From Oscillospiraceae bacterium NTUH-002-81 (lineage in GTDB: Bacteria; Bacillota; Clostridia; Lachnospirales; Lachnospiraceae): DNA of 64,000 nucleotides. Below the pieces are notes generated by a model, which had not been told where the DNA came from, made no database searches, and saw nothing but the letters and a program-made list of their open reading frames with translations. The translations under genes and the position numbers were made by a program. The DNA lies in contig CP136052.1 of assembly GCA_032620915.1 (NCBI GenBank), forward strand, positions 2,658,001 through 2,722,000, read 5' to 3'. Below are positions 1-9,096 of the stretch, piece by piece; within the stretch, counting starts at the first letter, position 1, and the number at the start of each line of letters is the position of its first letter.

Positions 1-506
1 CTCTGTTTCGCCAGACGGGCTGCCGCGATGGCCTTGGGATCCTTCTCCGGCTTGGAAAGGTTGATGGTGATATCAATGTCTCCATAGACACTTTTCGTCA
101 CCCAGCGGATGTCCCTGCAGATCCGGTAGCGGCGGATGTAATCCGTATCCTGACTGAATTTGTAAAAGAAATCCGTTGCCTCCACGGGGCTTTTCGCATA
201 ATGGTCCATGAACGCCCGGATCACCTCGGAAGGCCGCGCCACCAGGCATCCCATCAGCTTCGTGTCAAACAGGTCTCTGCTGGCAATGCCGTTGTCCTCC
301 AGAACGCCGGAGGCATACGCCTCATCCAGCAGATCTTTCAGGATTTCCTCTAAGGGTGTATCGTCCTCGATCTCTTCCGGTTCCTCGTATTCGTCCAGCT
401 CCATCACTTCCAGAAGCCGGTTGGTCACATAAATCTCGTCCTCCGGCTCCACCAATCCGGTGTTTACGCCGTATGCAACCAGTTTTTTGATACTGTCATA
501 AACCAT
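1..506 (-). CDS. galT: UTP/UDP-glucose--hexose-1-phosphate uridylyltransferase, 3' end beyond window
   Basis: The reading frame is open from an ATG at 506 to the left edge (168 codons). The product begins MVYDSIKKLVAYG and contains DIDITINLSKPEKDP, typical of the Firmicutes (type 2) GalT family rather than the E. coli type. The enzyme transfers UMP between UDP-glucose and galactose-1-phosphate in the Leloir pathway. A good ribosome site (AAGGAG, 8 nt spacing) supports the start. It lies 27 bp downstream of galE on the same strand, so the two are probably co-transcribed. The active-site His region lies outside the window. Confidence 0.93.
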   Translation of the reverse strand, partial: MVYDSIKKLVAYGVNTGLVEPEDEIYVTNRLLEVMELDEYEEPEEIEDDTPLEEILKDLLDEAYASGVLEDNGIASRDLFDTKLMGCLVARPSEVIRAFMDHYAKSPVEATDFFYKFSQDTDYIRRYRICRDIRWVTKSVYGDIDITINLSKPEKDPKAIAAARLAKQ

Positions 507-533
507 GTCCGCTCTCCTTTTCTCCCGGGTTTC

Positions 534-1550
534 TTAGTCTTCGAAACCGTTGGGGTTCATGGACTGCCATCTCCATGCGTCCTCGCACATTTCGTCCAGT
601 CCGCGCTCTGCTACCCAGCCAAGCTCTCTTTTCGCCTTGGAAGCGTCAGAATAACATGTTGCGATATCGCCTGCCCGGCGGGGTTTGATCTCATAAGGGA
701 TCTTCTTGCCGCAGGCTTTTTCAAAGGCAGCCACCACCTGGAGCACGCTGTAGCCGACGCCCGTGCCCAGATTGTAAATGCTGACACCCTCTTTGTCTTT
801 CAGTTTATCAATGGCCTTCACATGGCCGATGGCCAGGTCTACCACATGGATGTAATCGCGCACGCCGGTGCCGTCCGGAGTGTCATAGTCATTACCAAAT
901 ACGCCCAGGCATTTCAACTTGCCCACAGCCACCTGTGCCACGTAGGGGAGCAGGTTGTTGGGAATGCCCTTGGGATTCTCGCCGATGAGGCCGCTCTTGT
1001 GTGCGCCGATGGGATTGAAATAACGAAGCAAAATTACATTCCATTCCGGATCTGCCACATGCAGGTCAGTGAGGATCTGCTCCAGCATGCCCTTTGTCTG
1101 GCCGTAAGGGTTCGTAATCTTGCCCTTGGGGCACTCTTCGGTAATCGGGATAAATGCCGGATCGCCGTAAACCGTTGCGGAAGAGCTGAAAATAATGTTC
1201 TTCACGCCATGTTTTCTCATGACATCACACAGGATCAGCGTACCTGTGATGTTGTTGTGATAATATTCCAGCGGCTTTGCCACGGATTCGCCCACGGCCT
1301 TCAGGCCTGCGAAATGGATGACCGCATCAATCTTCTCTTCATCAAACACCTTCGTCAGTGCTGGTGCATCCAGCAGATCCACCTTGTAGAATTTCAGGCT
1401 CTTGCCTGTGATCTGCTCCACGCGCTCCAGCGCTTTCTCGCTGGCGTTGTACAGATTATCCACAACCACAACCTCATAACCTGCATTTAAAAGTTCCACA
1501 CATGTATGGCTTCCGATAAAACCGGCGCCGCCTGTTACTAAAATTGTCAT
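534..1550 (-). CDS. galE: UDP-glucose 4-epimerase
   Basis: A full-length 338-residue short-chain dehydrogenase-type epimerase. It has the N-terminal NAD-binding motif GGAGFIGSH (residues 7-15), the catalytic region [10 protein letters not shown] with the YGQTK Tyr-Lys pair (about residues 124-152) and the GTGVGYSV segment near 265. It interconverts UDP-galactose and UDP-glucose. An AAAGGA site precedes the ATG. It sits between galK (separated by structured element A) and galT. Its product UDP-Gal would also feed the Glf enzyme encoded at 10-11 kb. Confidence 0.96.
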   Translation of the reverse strand: MTILVTGGAGFIGSHTCVELLNAGYEVVVVDNLYNASEKALERVEQITGKSLKFYKVDLLDAPALTKVFDEEKIDAVIHFAGLKAVGESVAKPLEYYHNNITGTLILCDVMRKHGVKNIIFSSSATVYGDPAFIPITEECPKGKITNPYGQTKGMLEQILTDLHVADPEWNVILLRYFNPIGAHKSGLIGENPKGIPNNLLPYVAQVAVGKLKCLGVFGNDYDTPDGTGVRDYIHVVDLAIGHVKAIDKLKDKEGVSIYNLGTGVGYSVLQVVAAFEKACGKKIPYEIKPRRAGDIATCYSDASKAKRELGWVAERGLDEMCEDAWRWQSMNPNGFED

Positions 1551-1590
1551 TTTGCTTCATCCTTTCTGTTCATATTCTCGCTTAGTTCTT

Positions 1591-1762
1591 ACGATACCTT
1601 ACGAATTGTTCCGTGCTTCGCGCTCTCACAATTCTCCCCAACATCCGCATATCGTGAAGCTTATCTCTTCACTTTTATGCTCATATCGGGGCGTGTGTCA
1701 AGTTCTTTCACCCACCTGCATGCAAGCATGCGTGGGCTCAGACCTTTGCACACTGGTATCGT
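1591..1762. repeat. Structured intergenic repeat, element A copy 1
   Basis: A block of about 172 bp bounded by the inverted repeat ACGATACC (1591-1598) / GGTATCGT (1755-1762). It contains nested hairpins: GAATTGT (1603-1609) / ACAATTC (1628-1634), GTGAAG (1654-1659) / CTTCAC (1667-1672), and CCCAC with GCATGC (1711-1723) / GCATGC with GTGGG (1726-1736). Copies at 11311 and 17698 keep the same pairings with different bases. It fills the galK-galE gap. I see no open reading frame with a convincing start. Confidence 0.8.
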
Positions 1763-1844
1763 TACATTATAGCACAAACTCTTTCTGTCGCGTGTGCTTT
1801 TCTATCTCTTTTTTGTGTGGATTCTGCCGCACTTTTCGGTGTTC

Positions 1845-3014
1845 TTACAGAACGCCTGCGCCCTCACCCACATCAATCACATAAAAATCTGCCGCATAGC
1901 CAATGGCTTTCTTATAAGCTTCGCCCACTTTGCTGATAAAGGGTTCCACCGCATCGTTTTCTACAATGCTGACGGTGCAGCCGCCGAAACCGGCGCCGGT
2001 CATGCGGGAACCGATGACACCCGGGATCTTCCACGCCTCTTCCACCAGCGTATCCAGTTCTTTGCCGGTCACCTCGTAATCATCCCGCAGGGAAACGTGG
2101 GAAGCGTTCATCAGCTGGCCGAATTTTGCAATATCGTTGACTTCCAGCGCTGCCACCGCCTGGATGGTTCTCTGGTTTTCATAGACGGCATGCTTCGCCC
2201 GCTTTTTCCGGGTCTCATCCTTGATGGCATCCTTGTACTGCTCAAAAGCTTCCTCTGTCAGGTCGCCCAGGCTCTTAATGTCCACCACTTTCTGTAATTC
2301 TGCCAGTGCGGCCTCGCACTCTGCCCGGCGCTCGTTGTATTTGGAATCGCCCAGCCCTCTCTTCTTGTTGCTGGAAGCGATGACAATTCTTGCGTGATCC
2401 AGCTTGATCGGTGCGTAGGTATAGCTCAGATCGCTGGTATCCAGGAAAATCGCATAATCTTTCTTGCCCATGGCAACCGCAAACTGATCCATGATCCCGC
2501 AGTTGACGCCATTGTACTCGTTCTCGGACTGCTGGCCGATGAGCGCCAGATCAATGTTGGTCAGAGAATCAAACCCAAACAGATCACGCAGCATCACGCC
2601 GGTAACCACCTCCACAGAAGCGGAGGAGGAAAGGCCGGAGCCGTTGGGAATATTTCCATAAAGAAGGATATCCACACCGTTGGAGATCTCCATGCCCCGC
2701 TTGCCGAATGTCCACATGACGCCCTTGGGATAATTCGTCCATCCTGCGCTGCGCGACGGCACCAGGTCATCCAAACTGGATTCAATGATGCCCAGCCGCT
2801 CAAAATTCACAGAGAAAAACCGCAGCTTCCGGTCGGTTCTCTTTCTTGCCACCGCGTAGGTGCCGATGGTCAGCGCACACGGGAACACATGTCCGCCGTT
2901 ATAATCGGTGTGCTCGCCGATCAGATTTACCCGGCCCGGTGCGAAATAGGTGCGGATATCGCCCTCCGCGCCATATAATTCCTGAAACTTCTGGATCAGT
3001 TCTTCTTTCTTCAT
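1845..3014 (-). CDS. galK: Galactokinase
   Basis: A 389-residue GHMP-family kinase that phosphorylates galactose at C1 with ATP. The galactokinase signature GRVNLIGEHTDYNGG is at residues 27-41, the ATP-binding GSGLSSSAS motif near 125 and the C-terminal SRMTGAGFGGC motif near 340. Length is normal for the family. It is the first Leloir gene downstream of the regulator and has its own promoter in the short gap (3079-3107). A 294-bp gap with element A separates it from galE. Confidence 0.97.
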   Translation of the reverse strand: MKKEELIQKFQELYGAEGDIRTYFAPGRVNLIGEHTDYNGGHVFPCALTIGTYAVARKRTDRKLRFFSVNFERLGIIESSLDDLVPSRSAGWTNYPKGVMWTFGKRGMEISNGVDILLYGNIPNGSGLSSSASVEVVTGVMLRDLFGFDSLTNIDLALIGQQSENEYNGVNCGIMDQFAVAMGKKDYAIFLDTSDLSYTYAPIKLDHARIVIASSNKKRGLGDSKYNERRAECEAALAELQKVVDIKSLGDLTEEAFEQYKDAIKDETRKKRAKHAVYENQRTIQAVAALEVNDIAKFGQLMNASHVSLRDDYEVTGKELDTLVEEAWKIPGVIGSRMTGAGFGGCTVSIVENDAVEPFISKVGEAYKKAIGYAADFYVIDVGEGAGVL

Positions 3015-3078
3015 ACCCGTTTCCCCTTTATACTTTATTATTTTAATAAAATTGTTTTAAATCATGTTTTCTGTTTTG

Positions 3079-3107
3079 ATTATAGCAAACACAGCTCTGC
3101 TTGTAAA
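3079..3107 (-). promoter_or_regulatory. Promoter for galK
   Basis: On the minus strand, TTTACA (3107-3102) and TATAAT (3084-3079) are separated by 17 bp, just after the stop codon of the upstream regulator. The spacer holds an imperfect inverted repeat (AGC-aga-GCT), a possible operator for the neighbouring winged-helix regulator; that link is inference. Confidence 0.65.
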
Positions 3108-3120
3108 CCACTTTTTCGAA

Positions 3121-4053
3121 TCATTCTACTGCCTCTGCATAGATTAACTTCAGCACCAGATTTTGCGGATAGTCCCCGAACCGCTCGCCAAAAATATTGA
3201 TGCCGCCCACGCACTGTGCATCGTCTCTGATGCCAATGCGCACCGAAATATACGGATGTTCCCTCCATCCATAATCTTCCAGTACTCGGTCAGATACCTT
3301 TTTCCCATTGATATAAGTACCTTTTCCGGTGAAGCGCCAGGTTTTCAGCTTCCCGTACTGGGTGTTCCGATCCGGCCACCAGTCCGGATTCAGCTTCCCT
3401 CTTCGCCCGCCAAAATCACTGGGACAGCGCCAGGTACCGGCTTCGCAGCCATTGATCCACAGCGTAATGTCCGAGGGACAGTCCATATTGTAAAACTGCG
3501 TCTCTGAACAAAGCTCTGCGGAAAATTCCACACTTTTCAGCGTCCGATTTTTCAGGCCCAGATTTGGAAAACGGTACTCCACATATCCGGCTTCAAACCA
3601 GATGAGCTGCGCCTGAGTGCGGTTGGGATTGTAAAATCCCCGCGGCTCGTCCTCCTCATCAATGAACTCTTTGTCACTGACAATGCCGCAGCACGGCTTC
3701 ACGTCGTGATCCACAAAATTGCCCACCGGCATGCTGATGGTCTCCACCTGCTCCTGCTTTTCCTCCTCTGCTGCCAGGCGTATGGACAGCGCATCCACCT
3801 GCCTGCTGCACATTTTCATGGAGCCGCGCACCCCCGGTTTCAGTTCACAGGACAACAATCCCGCCTCCTCCAGCACCTTCACATGCATAGCTGCCGAGGA
3901 CGCCGGGATGTGCAGCTGCTCTGCGATCTCATTCACATTCATCTGTCGGCCATCCAGCATTTTCAAAATATCCAGACGTACCTCCGAGGACAGGGCTTTG
4001 CCCACCAGCGTCAGTTCCCGCCTGTTCTCATATCCCAATACCCGTTCCTGCAT
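3121..4053 (-). CDS. ArsR-like winged-helix transcriptional regulator with C-terminal ligand-type domain
   Basis: The first ~75 residues form a winged helix-turn-helix (LSSEVRLDILKML, then NVNEIAEQLHIPASSAAMHVKVLEEAGLL) like ArsR-family repressors. The remaining ~220 residues are rich in Trp, Tyr and Asp (for example NPDWWPDRNTQYGKLKTW) and look like a beta-rich domain that may sense a sugar; I do not recognise it more precisely. It lies directly upstream of galK on the same strand, so control of the Leloir genes is the likely role. An upstream gap separates it from hppA. Confidence 0.75.
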   Translation of the reverse strand: MQERVLGYENRRELTLVGKALSSEVRLDILKMLDGRQMNVNEIAEQLHIPASSAAMHVKVLEEAGLLSCELKPGVRGSMKMCSRQVDALSIRLAAEEEKQEQVETISMPVGNFVDHDVKPCCGIVSDKEFIDEEDEPRGFYNPNRTQAQLIWFEAGYVEYRFPNLGLKNRTLKSVEFSAELCSETQFYNMDCPSDITLWINGCEAGTWRCPSDFGGRRGKLNPDWWPDRNTQYGKLKTWRFTGKGTYINGKKVSDRVLEDYGWREHPYISVRIGIRDDAQCVGGINIFGERFGDYPQNLVLKLIYAEAVE

Positions 4054-4081
4054 ATCTATATCTGTTCCCTTCCTTTTCCAG

Positions 4082-4133
4082 CCTCACAAACCCGCGCTGA
4101 TCGCGCTTTACCGTCTGCTTGCAGCCAGTATAT
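4082..4133. repeat. Fragment of structured repeat element C
   Basis: The block AACCCGCGCTGATCGCGCTT followed by CGTCTGC matches the first part of element C at 17885, 41036 and 61668 (GCGC-loop-GCGC hairpin, then CTGC). The long A/T-rich stem of the full element is missing. Confidence 0.45.
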
Positions 4134-4189
4134 CACAAAGTTTGTTTTGTTCCAAGATATGTGAAGGATTTTTGCAGTGAACTGTAAAC

Positions 4190-4243
4190 AACGAAGGCTG
4201 CATCCCGCAGCGGATCTCTCCGCTGCAGAACACAGCCTTCGTT
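4190..4243. terminator. Hairpin downstream of hppA, likely transcription terminator
   Basis: AACGAAGGCTG (4190-4200) pairs with CAGCCTTCGTT (4233-4243), with an inner GCAGCGG (4207-4213) / CCGCTGC (4220-4226) hairpin. On the plus strand it is followed by ATTTTTTA; on the minus strand by a weaker T-rich stretch. It lies 3' of hppA. Confidence 0.6.
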
Positions 4244-4284
4244 ATTTTTTATGTGATTGTTCTCTCTTCTGTCAGAGCTTCCTC

Positions 4285-6267
4285 TTACAGGATGCCGCCG
4301 ATTGCGATGAACAGCGGTGCGAATACGAGAGACACGATGGTCATCAGCTTGATGAGGATGTTGATGGACGGGCCTGATGTATCCTTGAACGGGTCACCTA
4401 CCGTATCGCCAACAACAGCTGCCTTGTGGGCTTCGCTTCCCTTTCCGCCATGGTTGCCTTCCTCGATGTATTTCTTCGCGTTATCCCATGCACCGCCGGC
4501 ATTGGACATGAAGATTGCCATCAGAACACCAGTTACGAGAGAACCAGCCAGCAGGCCGCCCAGTGCGTCTGTGCCAAGCAGAATACCAACCACCAGCGGA
4601 GCGGCAACTGCCATCACGCCGGGAACGAGCATTTCTTTTAATGCTGCGGTTGTGGAAATAGCTACGCAGGACTTGTAATCCGGTTTGCCGGTTCCTTCCA
4701 TGATTCCAGGAATGGTGCGGAACTGACGACGAACTTCCTCGATCATCTGATATGCTGCCTTGGATACGGACTCCATTGTTAAAGCGGAGAACAGGAACGG
4801 AAGCATACCGCCGATGAACAGGCCTACGATTACCTTCGGATTCAGGATATCAATGCTCTGCAGTTTTACTGCCTCAGCATAGGATACGAACAGTGCCAGT
4901 GCAGTCAGGGCTGCAGAACCGATGGCAAAACCTTTACCCATAGCTGCGGTTGTGTTACCAACAGCGTCCAGCTTATCTGTGATCTCACGGACATGATCTT
5001 CCAGACCGGACATCTCGGCGATACCGCCTGCATTGTCTGCGATGGGACCGTAAGCGTCAACGGCTACGGTGATACCTGTGGTGGAAAGCATGCCGACTGC
5101 TGCCAGCGCGATACCGTACAGGCCGCATACCTGGAAGGATACGAGGATACCCACGCAGATCAGGATGATCGGGATACCTGTGGAAAGCATACCAACTGCC
5201 AGACCACTGATGATGGTTGTTGCAGCGCCAGTCTCAGACTGCTCTGCGATCTTCTTTACAGAATTGTAATCACCGGAAGTATAAATCTCTGTAACAATAC
5301 CGATGATCAGGCCTACGATCAGACCTGCGATAATGGAGATTGCTGCTGCATATCCACCAAAGATCATTTTGCTTAAAACAAATGCCACGATGATCACCAG
5401 CACGCTGGCGGTGTAAGTACCTGCCTTCAGTGCCTTGTGCGGGTTGGAATTCTCATCGCCTTTTACAAAGAAAGTACCGATGATGGATGCCAGAAGTCCT
5501 GCTGCTGCAAGCAGAAGCGGGAAAACAGCACCTGCTGCCTGATAATATACGATACCAAGGGTGATCGCAGATACCAGGGAGCCAACATAAGACTCGAACA
5601 GGTCAGCGCCCATGCCGGCAACGTCGCCTACGTTATCACCTACGTTATCAGCGATAACAGCCGGGTTTCTCGGGTCATCCTCCGGGATGCCTGCCTCAAC
5701 CTTACCTACCAGGTCAGCACCTACGTCAGCAGCCTTCGTATAAATACCGCCGCCAACACGGGCAAACAGAGCGATGGAAGATGCGCCAAGGCTGAAGCCG
5801 GACAGAACGTCCACGTTCTTCGTTACCATGTAAACAGCGCCTACACCCAGCACGCCCAGACCAGCTACGCACATACCCATAACTGCGCCGCCGGAGAAAG
5901 CGATGGATAACGCTTTGTTCATTCCGCCGGTCTTGGCAGCGTTGGCAGTACGGACATTGGCCTTGGTTGCCACACTCATACCACAGTAACCGGCTGCTGT
6001 GGAGAAAATTCCGCCTAACAGGAAGCATACGGCAGTAACCCAGTTGCCGATGCCCACGCCGATCAGCACGAACAGCACGATCACGAAAATAACCAGAATC
6101 TTGTACTCAGACATCAGGAAAGCATGTGCGCCGTCGCTGATCGCTGCTGCAATCTCTTTCATCCGGTCAGTTCCGGCATCCTGTTTTCCCACCTTGGACG
6201 CAAGGTAGAAGGCAAACAGCAATGCCACAATACCCATAACGGGAGCTAAATACAACATAGAATCCAT
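4285..6267 (-). CDS. hppA: Membrane-bound ion-translocating pyrophosphatase, K+-dependent type
   Basis: A very hydrophobic protein of 660 residues, normal for the family, that couples hydrolysis of pyrophosphate to pumping of H+ and/or Na+ across the membrane. The substrate-binding signature [19 protein letters not shown] is at residues 197-215. GNTTAA at 437-442, with Ala rather than Lys at the diagnostic site, marks the K+-dependent branch, which includes the Na+ pumps. The start at 6267 has a strong AGGAGGG site; an upstream in-frame ATG lacks one. Which ion is pumped cannot be settled by eye. Confidence 0.95.
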   Translation of the reverse strand: MDSMLYLAPVMGIVALLFAFYLASKVGKQDAGTDRMKEIAAAISDGAHAFLMSEYKILVIFVIVLFVLIGVGIGNWVTAVCFLLGGIFSTAAGYCGMSVATKANVRTANAAKTGGMNKALSIAFSGGAVMGMCVAGLGVLGVGAVYMVTKNVDVLSGFSLGASSIALFARVGGGIYTKAADVGADLVGKVEAGIPEDDPRNPAVIADNVGDNVGDVAGMGADLFESYVGSLVSAITLGIVYYQAAGAVFPLLLAAAGLLASIIGTFFVKGDENSNPHKALKAGTYTASVLVIIVAFVLSKMIFGGYAAAISIIAGLIVGLIIGIVTEIYTSGDYNSVKKIAEQSETGAATTIISGLAVGMLSTGIPIILICVGILVSFQVCGLYGIALAAVGMLSTTGITVAVDAYGPIADNAGGIAEMSGLEDHVREITDKLDAVGNTTAAMGKGFAIGSAALTALALFVSYAEAVKLQSIDILNPKVIVGLFIGGMLPFLFSALTMESVSKAAYQMIEEVRRQFRTIPGIMEGTGKPDYKSCVAISTTAALKEMLVPGVMAVAAPLVVGILLGTDALGGLLAGSLVTGVLMAIFMSNAGGAWDNAKKYIEEGNHGGKGSEAHKAAVVGDTVGDPFKDTSGPSINILIKLMTIVSLVFAPLFIAIGGIL

Positions 6268-6307
6268 TTTGAGATCCCTCCTACATAAGTAAATATTACT
6301 TTTTTTA

Positions 6308-6336
6308 ATTATGTGGCAAACGCACAAAATTGTCAA
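6308..6336 (-). promoter_or_regulatory. Promoter for hppA
   Basis: On the minus strand, TTGACA (6336-6331) and CATAAT (6313-6308) are separated by 17 bp. The 5' leader before the hppA ATG is about 35 nt. Confidence 0.7.
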
Positions 6337-6430
6337 TCTTGCAATCCCTATTTTTACCCATTTTATACAATACTTAATTTCCAAACTTTGCAGAAAATTT
6401 TTCCTGATTCCATTTTCTGCACTTCTTTCC

Positions 6431-6490
6431 TTGTCACTCCACCCCATTGCTGTTAAAATAAATGATGATACCAGGATTCGCAGGTATCAT
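6431..6490 (+). promoter_or_regulatory. Promoter and 5' hairpin of the lipid kinase gene
   Basis: TTGTCA (6431-6436), a 17-bp spacer and TAAAAT (6454-6459) predict a start near 6466. The transcript would begin with the hairpin ATGATACC (6465-6472) / GGTATCAT (6483-6490), followed by a GGGGGG ribosome site. The stem has the same sequence as the terminal repeats of element A. Confidence 0.55.
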
Positions 6491-6506
6491 AGTTGGGGGG
6501 ATTTCC

Positions 6507-7496
6507 ATGTACTATTTTATTGTAAATCCGGGTTCCAGAACCGGAGAAGGACGAAAGATCTGGCAGGAGACCGAAGCCATTCTCACAGAGAAACGCATCT
6601 CCTATGAGGTTCATTTTACCGATCACAAATACCACGCCAGCGAGCTGACCCGCACGCTCTGTGCCAAAGGGGAACCGTTTACCCTGGTGGTCTTGGGCGG
6701 AGACGGCACCCTCAATGAGGTGCTCCAGGGGATTACAGAGCCGTCACTGGTGACGCTTGGCTACATTCCCACCGGCTCCGGCAATGATTTTGCCAAGGGA
6801 TGCCAGATGCCGCTGGATGTGCGGCATGCGGTGCAGAATATTCTGTCCCACAAGTATGTAAAACAGCTGGACATCGGGCAGATTCAAGATCTGTCCTGCA
6901 AAAATGCCCGACAGTTTTCCGCGCCCATGCATACTGCCCGGAAATCCAGTCGCTCCTTTCTCGTCAGCGCCGGCATCGGTTTCGACGCTGCGGTATGTGC
7001 GGAGGCACTGGACTCTCCCATCAAACGGTTTCTCAATCGGATCCATCTGGGAAAATTTACCTATGTGGGCATCGCCCTGCACCAGATTTTTTCTTCCGCA
7101 CCGTTTAAGGCCAAGGTGGTATTTGACGGGGAGCCCCACAAAACGTGCCGTTTTTCCAAAACGCTCTTTATCAGCGTCATGAACCTGCCCAGCGAAGGTG
7201 GCGGCCTGAAGCTGACACCCGTGGCCGACGGCAGTGACGGTTTTCTGGATGTCTGTATCGTCAACGGGCTGCCCACGGCACTGCTGCTTTTGCTGCTGCC
7301 CACCGCATTTTTCGGAAAGCATGTATATTTCCGGCGTTTTGTCACCATCCATCGCTGCCAGTCTGTGCGCATTTACGCGGACCGGCCCCTTCCGGTGCAC
7401 ACCGACGGAGAAAGCTTCGGCACATGCAAGACCGTCCGTATGGCTGCTTCCGGAGCCCAGATCGCGGTGATCTGCGGTGGTTCTAAACAATTTTAG
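6507..7496 (+). CDS. Diacylglycerol kinase family lipid kinase
   Basis: A 329-residue DagK/YegS-type protein that would phosphorylate a lipid alcohol such as diacylglycerol with ATP. The nucleotide-binding signature GGDGTLNEV is at residues 64-72 and PTGSGNDFAKG at 88-98; GGGLKLTPVADGSDG lies in the C-terminal lid domain. I chose ATG 6507, which begins YYFIVNPGS like the family and has a GGGGGG site 6 nt upstream, over an earlier in-frame ATG. The next gene encodes a PAP2 phosphatase, suggesting a phospholipid-turnover pair, but that gene has its own promoter. Confidence 0.9.
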   Translation: MYYFIVNPGSRTGEGRKIWQETEAILTEKRISYEVHFTDHKYHASELTRTLCAKGEPFTLVVLGGDGTLNEVLQGITEPSLVTLGYIPTGSGNDFAKGCQMPLDVRHAVQNILSHKYVKQLDIGQIQDLSCKNARQFSAPMHTARKSSRSFLVSAGIGFDAAVCAEALDSPIKRFLNRIHLGKFTYVGIALHQIFSSAPFKAKVVFDGEPHKTCRFSKTLFISVMNLPSEGGGLKLTPVADGSDGFLDVCIVNGLPTALLLLLLPTAFFGKHVYFRRFVTIHRCQSVRIYADRPLPVHTDGESFGTCKTVRMAASGAQIAVICGGSKQF

Positions 7497-7546
7497 AAGA
7501 AAATCTAAAGAACCGTGAAATAATTCTTACAATATACGGAAGTGTC

Positions 7547-7575
7547 TTGTTCCCTCGGTTTGGCTATGGTATACT
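7547..7575 (+). promoter_or_regulatory. Promoter for the PAP2 gene
   Basis: TTGTTC (7547-7552) and TATACT (7570-7575) are 17 bp apart. The predicted start near 7582 lies so close to the ATG at 7591 that the downstream TTG at 7624, which has a GGAGG site, is the better start. Confidence 0.6.
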
Positions 7576-7623
7576 TCCGTAAAACATGACATGAAAACCG
7601 CGCAACAAACCGGAGGCGAGACC

Positions 7624-8316
7624 TTGTTTGAACAGTTAAAGAAACGTAAATACGGACTGATCATTCCGATCTATGCAATGATCTATATTCCCTGGTTTTA
7701 CTACCTGGAACGAACCGTCCAAAATCCCACACATATCATCCATCTGGCCATTGACGACTACATCCCGTTCATCGATGTGTTTATCATTCCCTACATGCTG
7801 TGGTTCGGGTACATATCAGCGACGGTGCTGTGGCTTCTGTGGAAGGATAAAAAGGAATACCTGCAGCTGATCACCTTTCTGATCATCGGCATGACGCTGT
7901 TCCTGGTGTTTTCCACCCTATACCCCAACGGCCATCAGCTGCGCCCGGCATCCTTCGACCACAATAATATTTTCACGGCCATGATCGCCCGGCTGTACCA
8001 GACCGACAGCCCCAACAACATCCTGCCAAGCATCCACGTGTACAACTCCCTTGGTGCCTGGTTTGCGATCCAGAACAGCCGTCTGACCCGGGAACGCCCC
8101 CGTCTGCGGATGGCATCCCTGGTGATGACCAGCCTGATCATCCTGTCCACCATGTTCATCAAGCAGCATTCGGTATTGGATGTGGTTCTGGCCTTCGGCC
8201 TGGCAGGCATCCTCTATCCGGTATTTTATATGCCCGGATGTCCGGTGTATTATGAAAAGTTGCTCCTGAGCTGGCGGCAGGCACCCCGGGTGAAGACATC
8301 CGAGAGCAGAGAATAA
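7624..8316 (+). CDS. PAP2-family membrane phosphatase
   Basis: An integral membrane protein of about 230 residues with five or six hydrophobic segments. The PAP2 phosphatase motifs are LPSIHVYNSLG and KQHSVLDVVLA (the SxH and HxxxD pairs). Members of this family dephosphorylate phosphatidate, prenyl diphosphates or related lipids. I prefer TTG 7624 (GGAGG, 7 nt spacing) over ATG 7591, which has no ribosome site and falls about 9 nt from the predicted transcription start. The substrate is not predictable. Confidence 0.85.
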   Translation: MFEQLKKRKYGLIIPIYAMIYIPWFYYLERTVQNPTHIIHLAIDDYIPFIDVFIIPYMLWFGYISATVLWLLWKDKKEYLQLITFLIIGMTLFLVFSTLYPNGHQLRPASFDHNNIFTAMIARLYQTDSPNNILPSIHVYNSLGAWFAIQNSRLTRERPRLRMASLVMTSLIILSTMFIKQHSVLDVVLAFGLAGILYPVFYMPGCPVYYEKLLLSWRQAPRVKTSESRE

Positions 8317-8340
8317 GAAAACGCAGTCGCAAAGCGGCAA

Positions 8341-8390
8341 AAAGCCCACATACCTGACATTGGTTATCAGATATGTGGGCTTTATTTTTA
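8341..8390. terminator. Bidirectional terminator between PAP2 and hepT
   Basis: AAAGCCCACATA (8341-8352) pairs with TATGTGGGCTTT (8372-8383), extended by CTGA/TCAG. T-runs follow on both strands, and the two flanking genes converge on it. Confidence 0.85.
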
Positions 8391-8777
8391 CATCCAGTCT
8401 TTTTCTATCGTCTGCTCCAACTGAACAAACATCTCATAATATTTGTCCTTTGTCTGACGAATGATATCCATGGCGATCGCTTCATTATAGGCATGTGCAA
8501 CATTATTTCTGGAAATCAGCGCAGCCATCCAAAGCTCTTCATCATCAAGCATTCCGGCTTTATATGCCGTCTTTAATATGGTTCTCGGAGATCCTGTTGC
8601 TCCCTCTGCATATCCGCTGTTCTGCAGAATTTCTTTCATTGCCTTCCAGGCCTGCTCGAAACAAATCTCGTACAATCCAACCATACCGGCTATTTCCACA
8701 TTACTGTAAGGTTCCTGGCAGGAATAAATGTCCTTCAAATTGAGCAATGCGGATTTAAAATTCTCAAATTTTTTCAT
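8388..8777 (-). CDS. hepT: HEPN-domain toxin of a type VII (HepT/MntA) toxin-antitoxin pair
   Basis: A 129-residue all-helical HEPN protein. The RNase signature R-x4-H-x-Y is exact: RNNVAHAY, with R90, H95 and Y97. In studied HepT proteins this Arg/His pair cuts RNA, and the Tyr is the residue that the partner MntA AMPylates to silence the toxin. It overlaps the mntA gene upstream by 14 bp, the usual translational coupling. I chose ATG 8777 because residues upstream in this frame only read through mntA. Its target RNA is unknown. Confidence 0.9.
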   Translation of the reverse strand: MKKFENFKSALLNLKDIYSCQEPYSNVEIAGMVGLYEICFEQAWKAMKEILQNSGYAEGATGSPRTILKTAYKAGMLDDEELWMAALISRNNVAHAYNEAIAMDIIRQTKDKYYEMFVQLEQTIEKDWM

Positions 8778-9075
8778 ACAGAACAATTCCCTCCCGTTCG
8801 ATCGACTCCAACAATTCGCTCCTGACCGGTTTATCCAGATTAATGATGTCAAATTCCAGTAACGTGGAGGTTGTTTCGTCCACATCCAGGGTAAAATAAT
8901 CGCCCTTTCCGCCGCGGAATGCCAGGTCAATATCACTGCGCTCTCTGTAATCCCCCCTGGCCCTCGAGCCAAAAAGGATCAACTTCTCCACCTCATATCT
9001 TCTGGCCAGCGCAATCATTTCGTCAATTACTTTTTGCTTGATTCCTGTCCTTTCAGACAAACCTTTTGCTGCCAT
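8764..9075 (-). CDS. mntA: MNT nucleotidyltransferase antitoxin (AMPylates HepT)
   Basis: A 103-residue minimal nucleotidyltransferase. The catalytic motif GSx10DxD is intact in LILFGSRARGDYRERSDID (about residues 34-52). In characterised type VII pairs this enzyme uses ATP to AMPylate a Tyr in HepT and neutralise it. A GAGG site stands 5 nt before the ATG. It begins 21 bp after the family 2 glycosyltransferase stop, so it may be read from the same transcript as the galactofuranose genes, and it overlaps hepT. Confidence 0.9.
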   Translation of the reverse strand: MAAKGLSERTGIKQKVIDEMIALARRYEVEKLILFGSRARGDYRERSDIDLAFRGGKGDYFTLDVDETTSTLLEFDIINLDKPVRSELLESIEREGIVLYEKI

Positions 9076-9096
9076 AATTGCCTCACTTTTTGACGA

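Noticed and set aside
4190..4243. Riboswitch upstream of the gal regulator
   Set aside because: It is a simple two-stem hairpin beside the hppA stop and fits a terminator.
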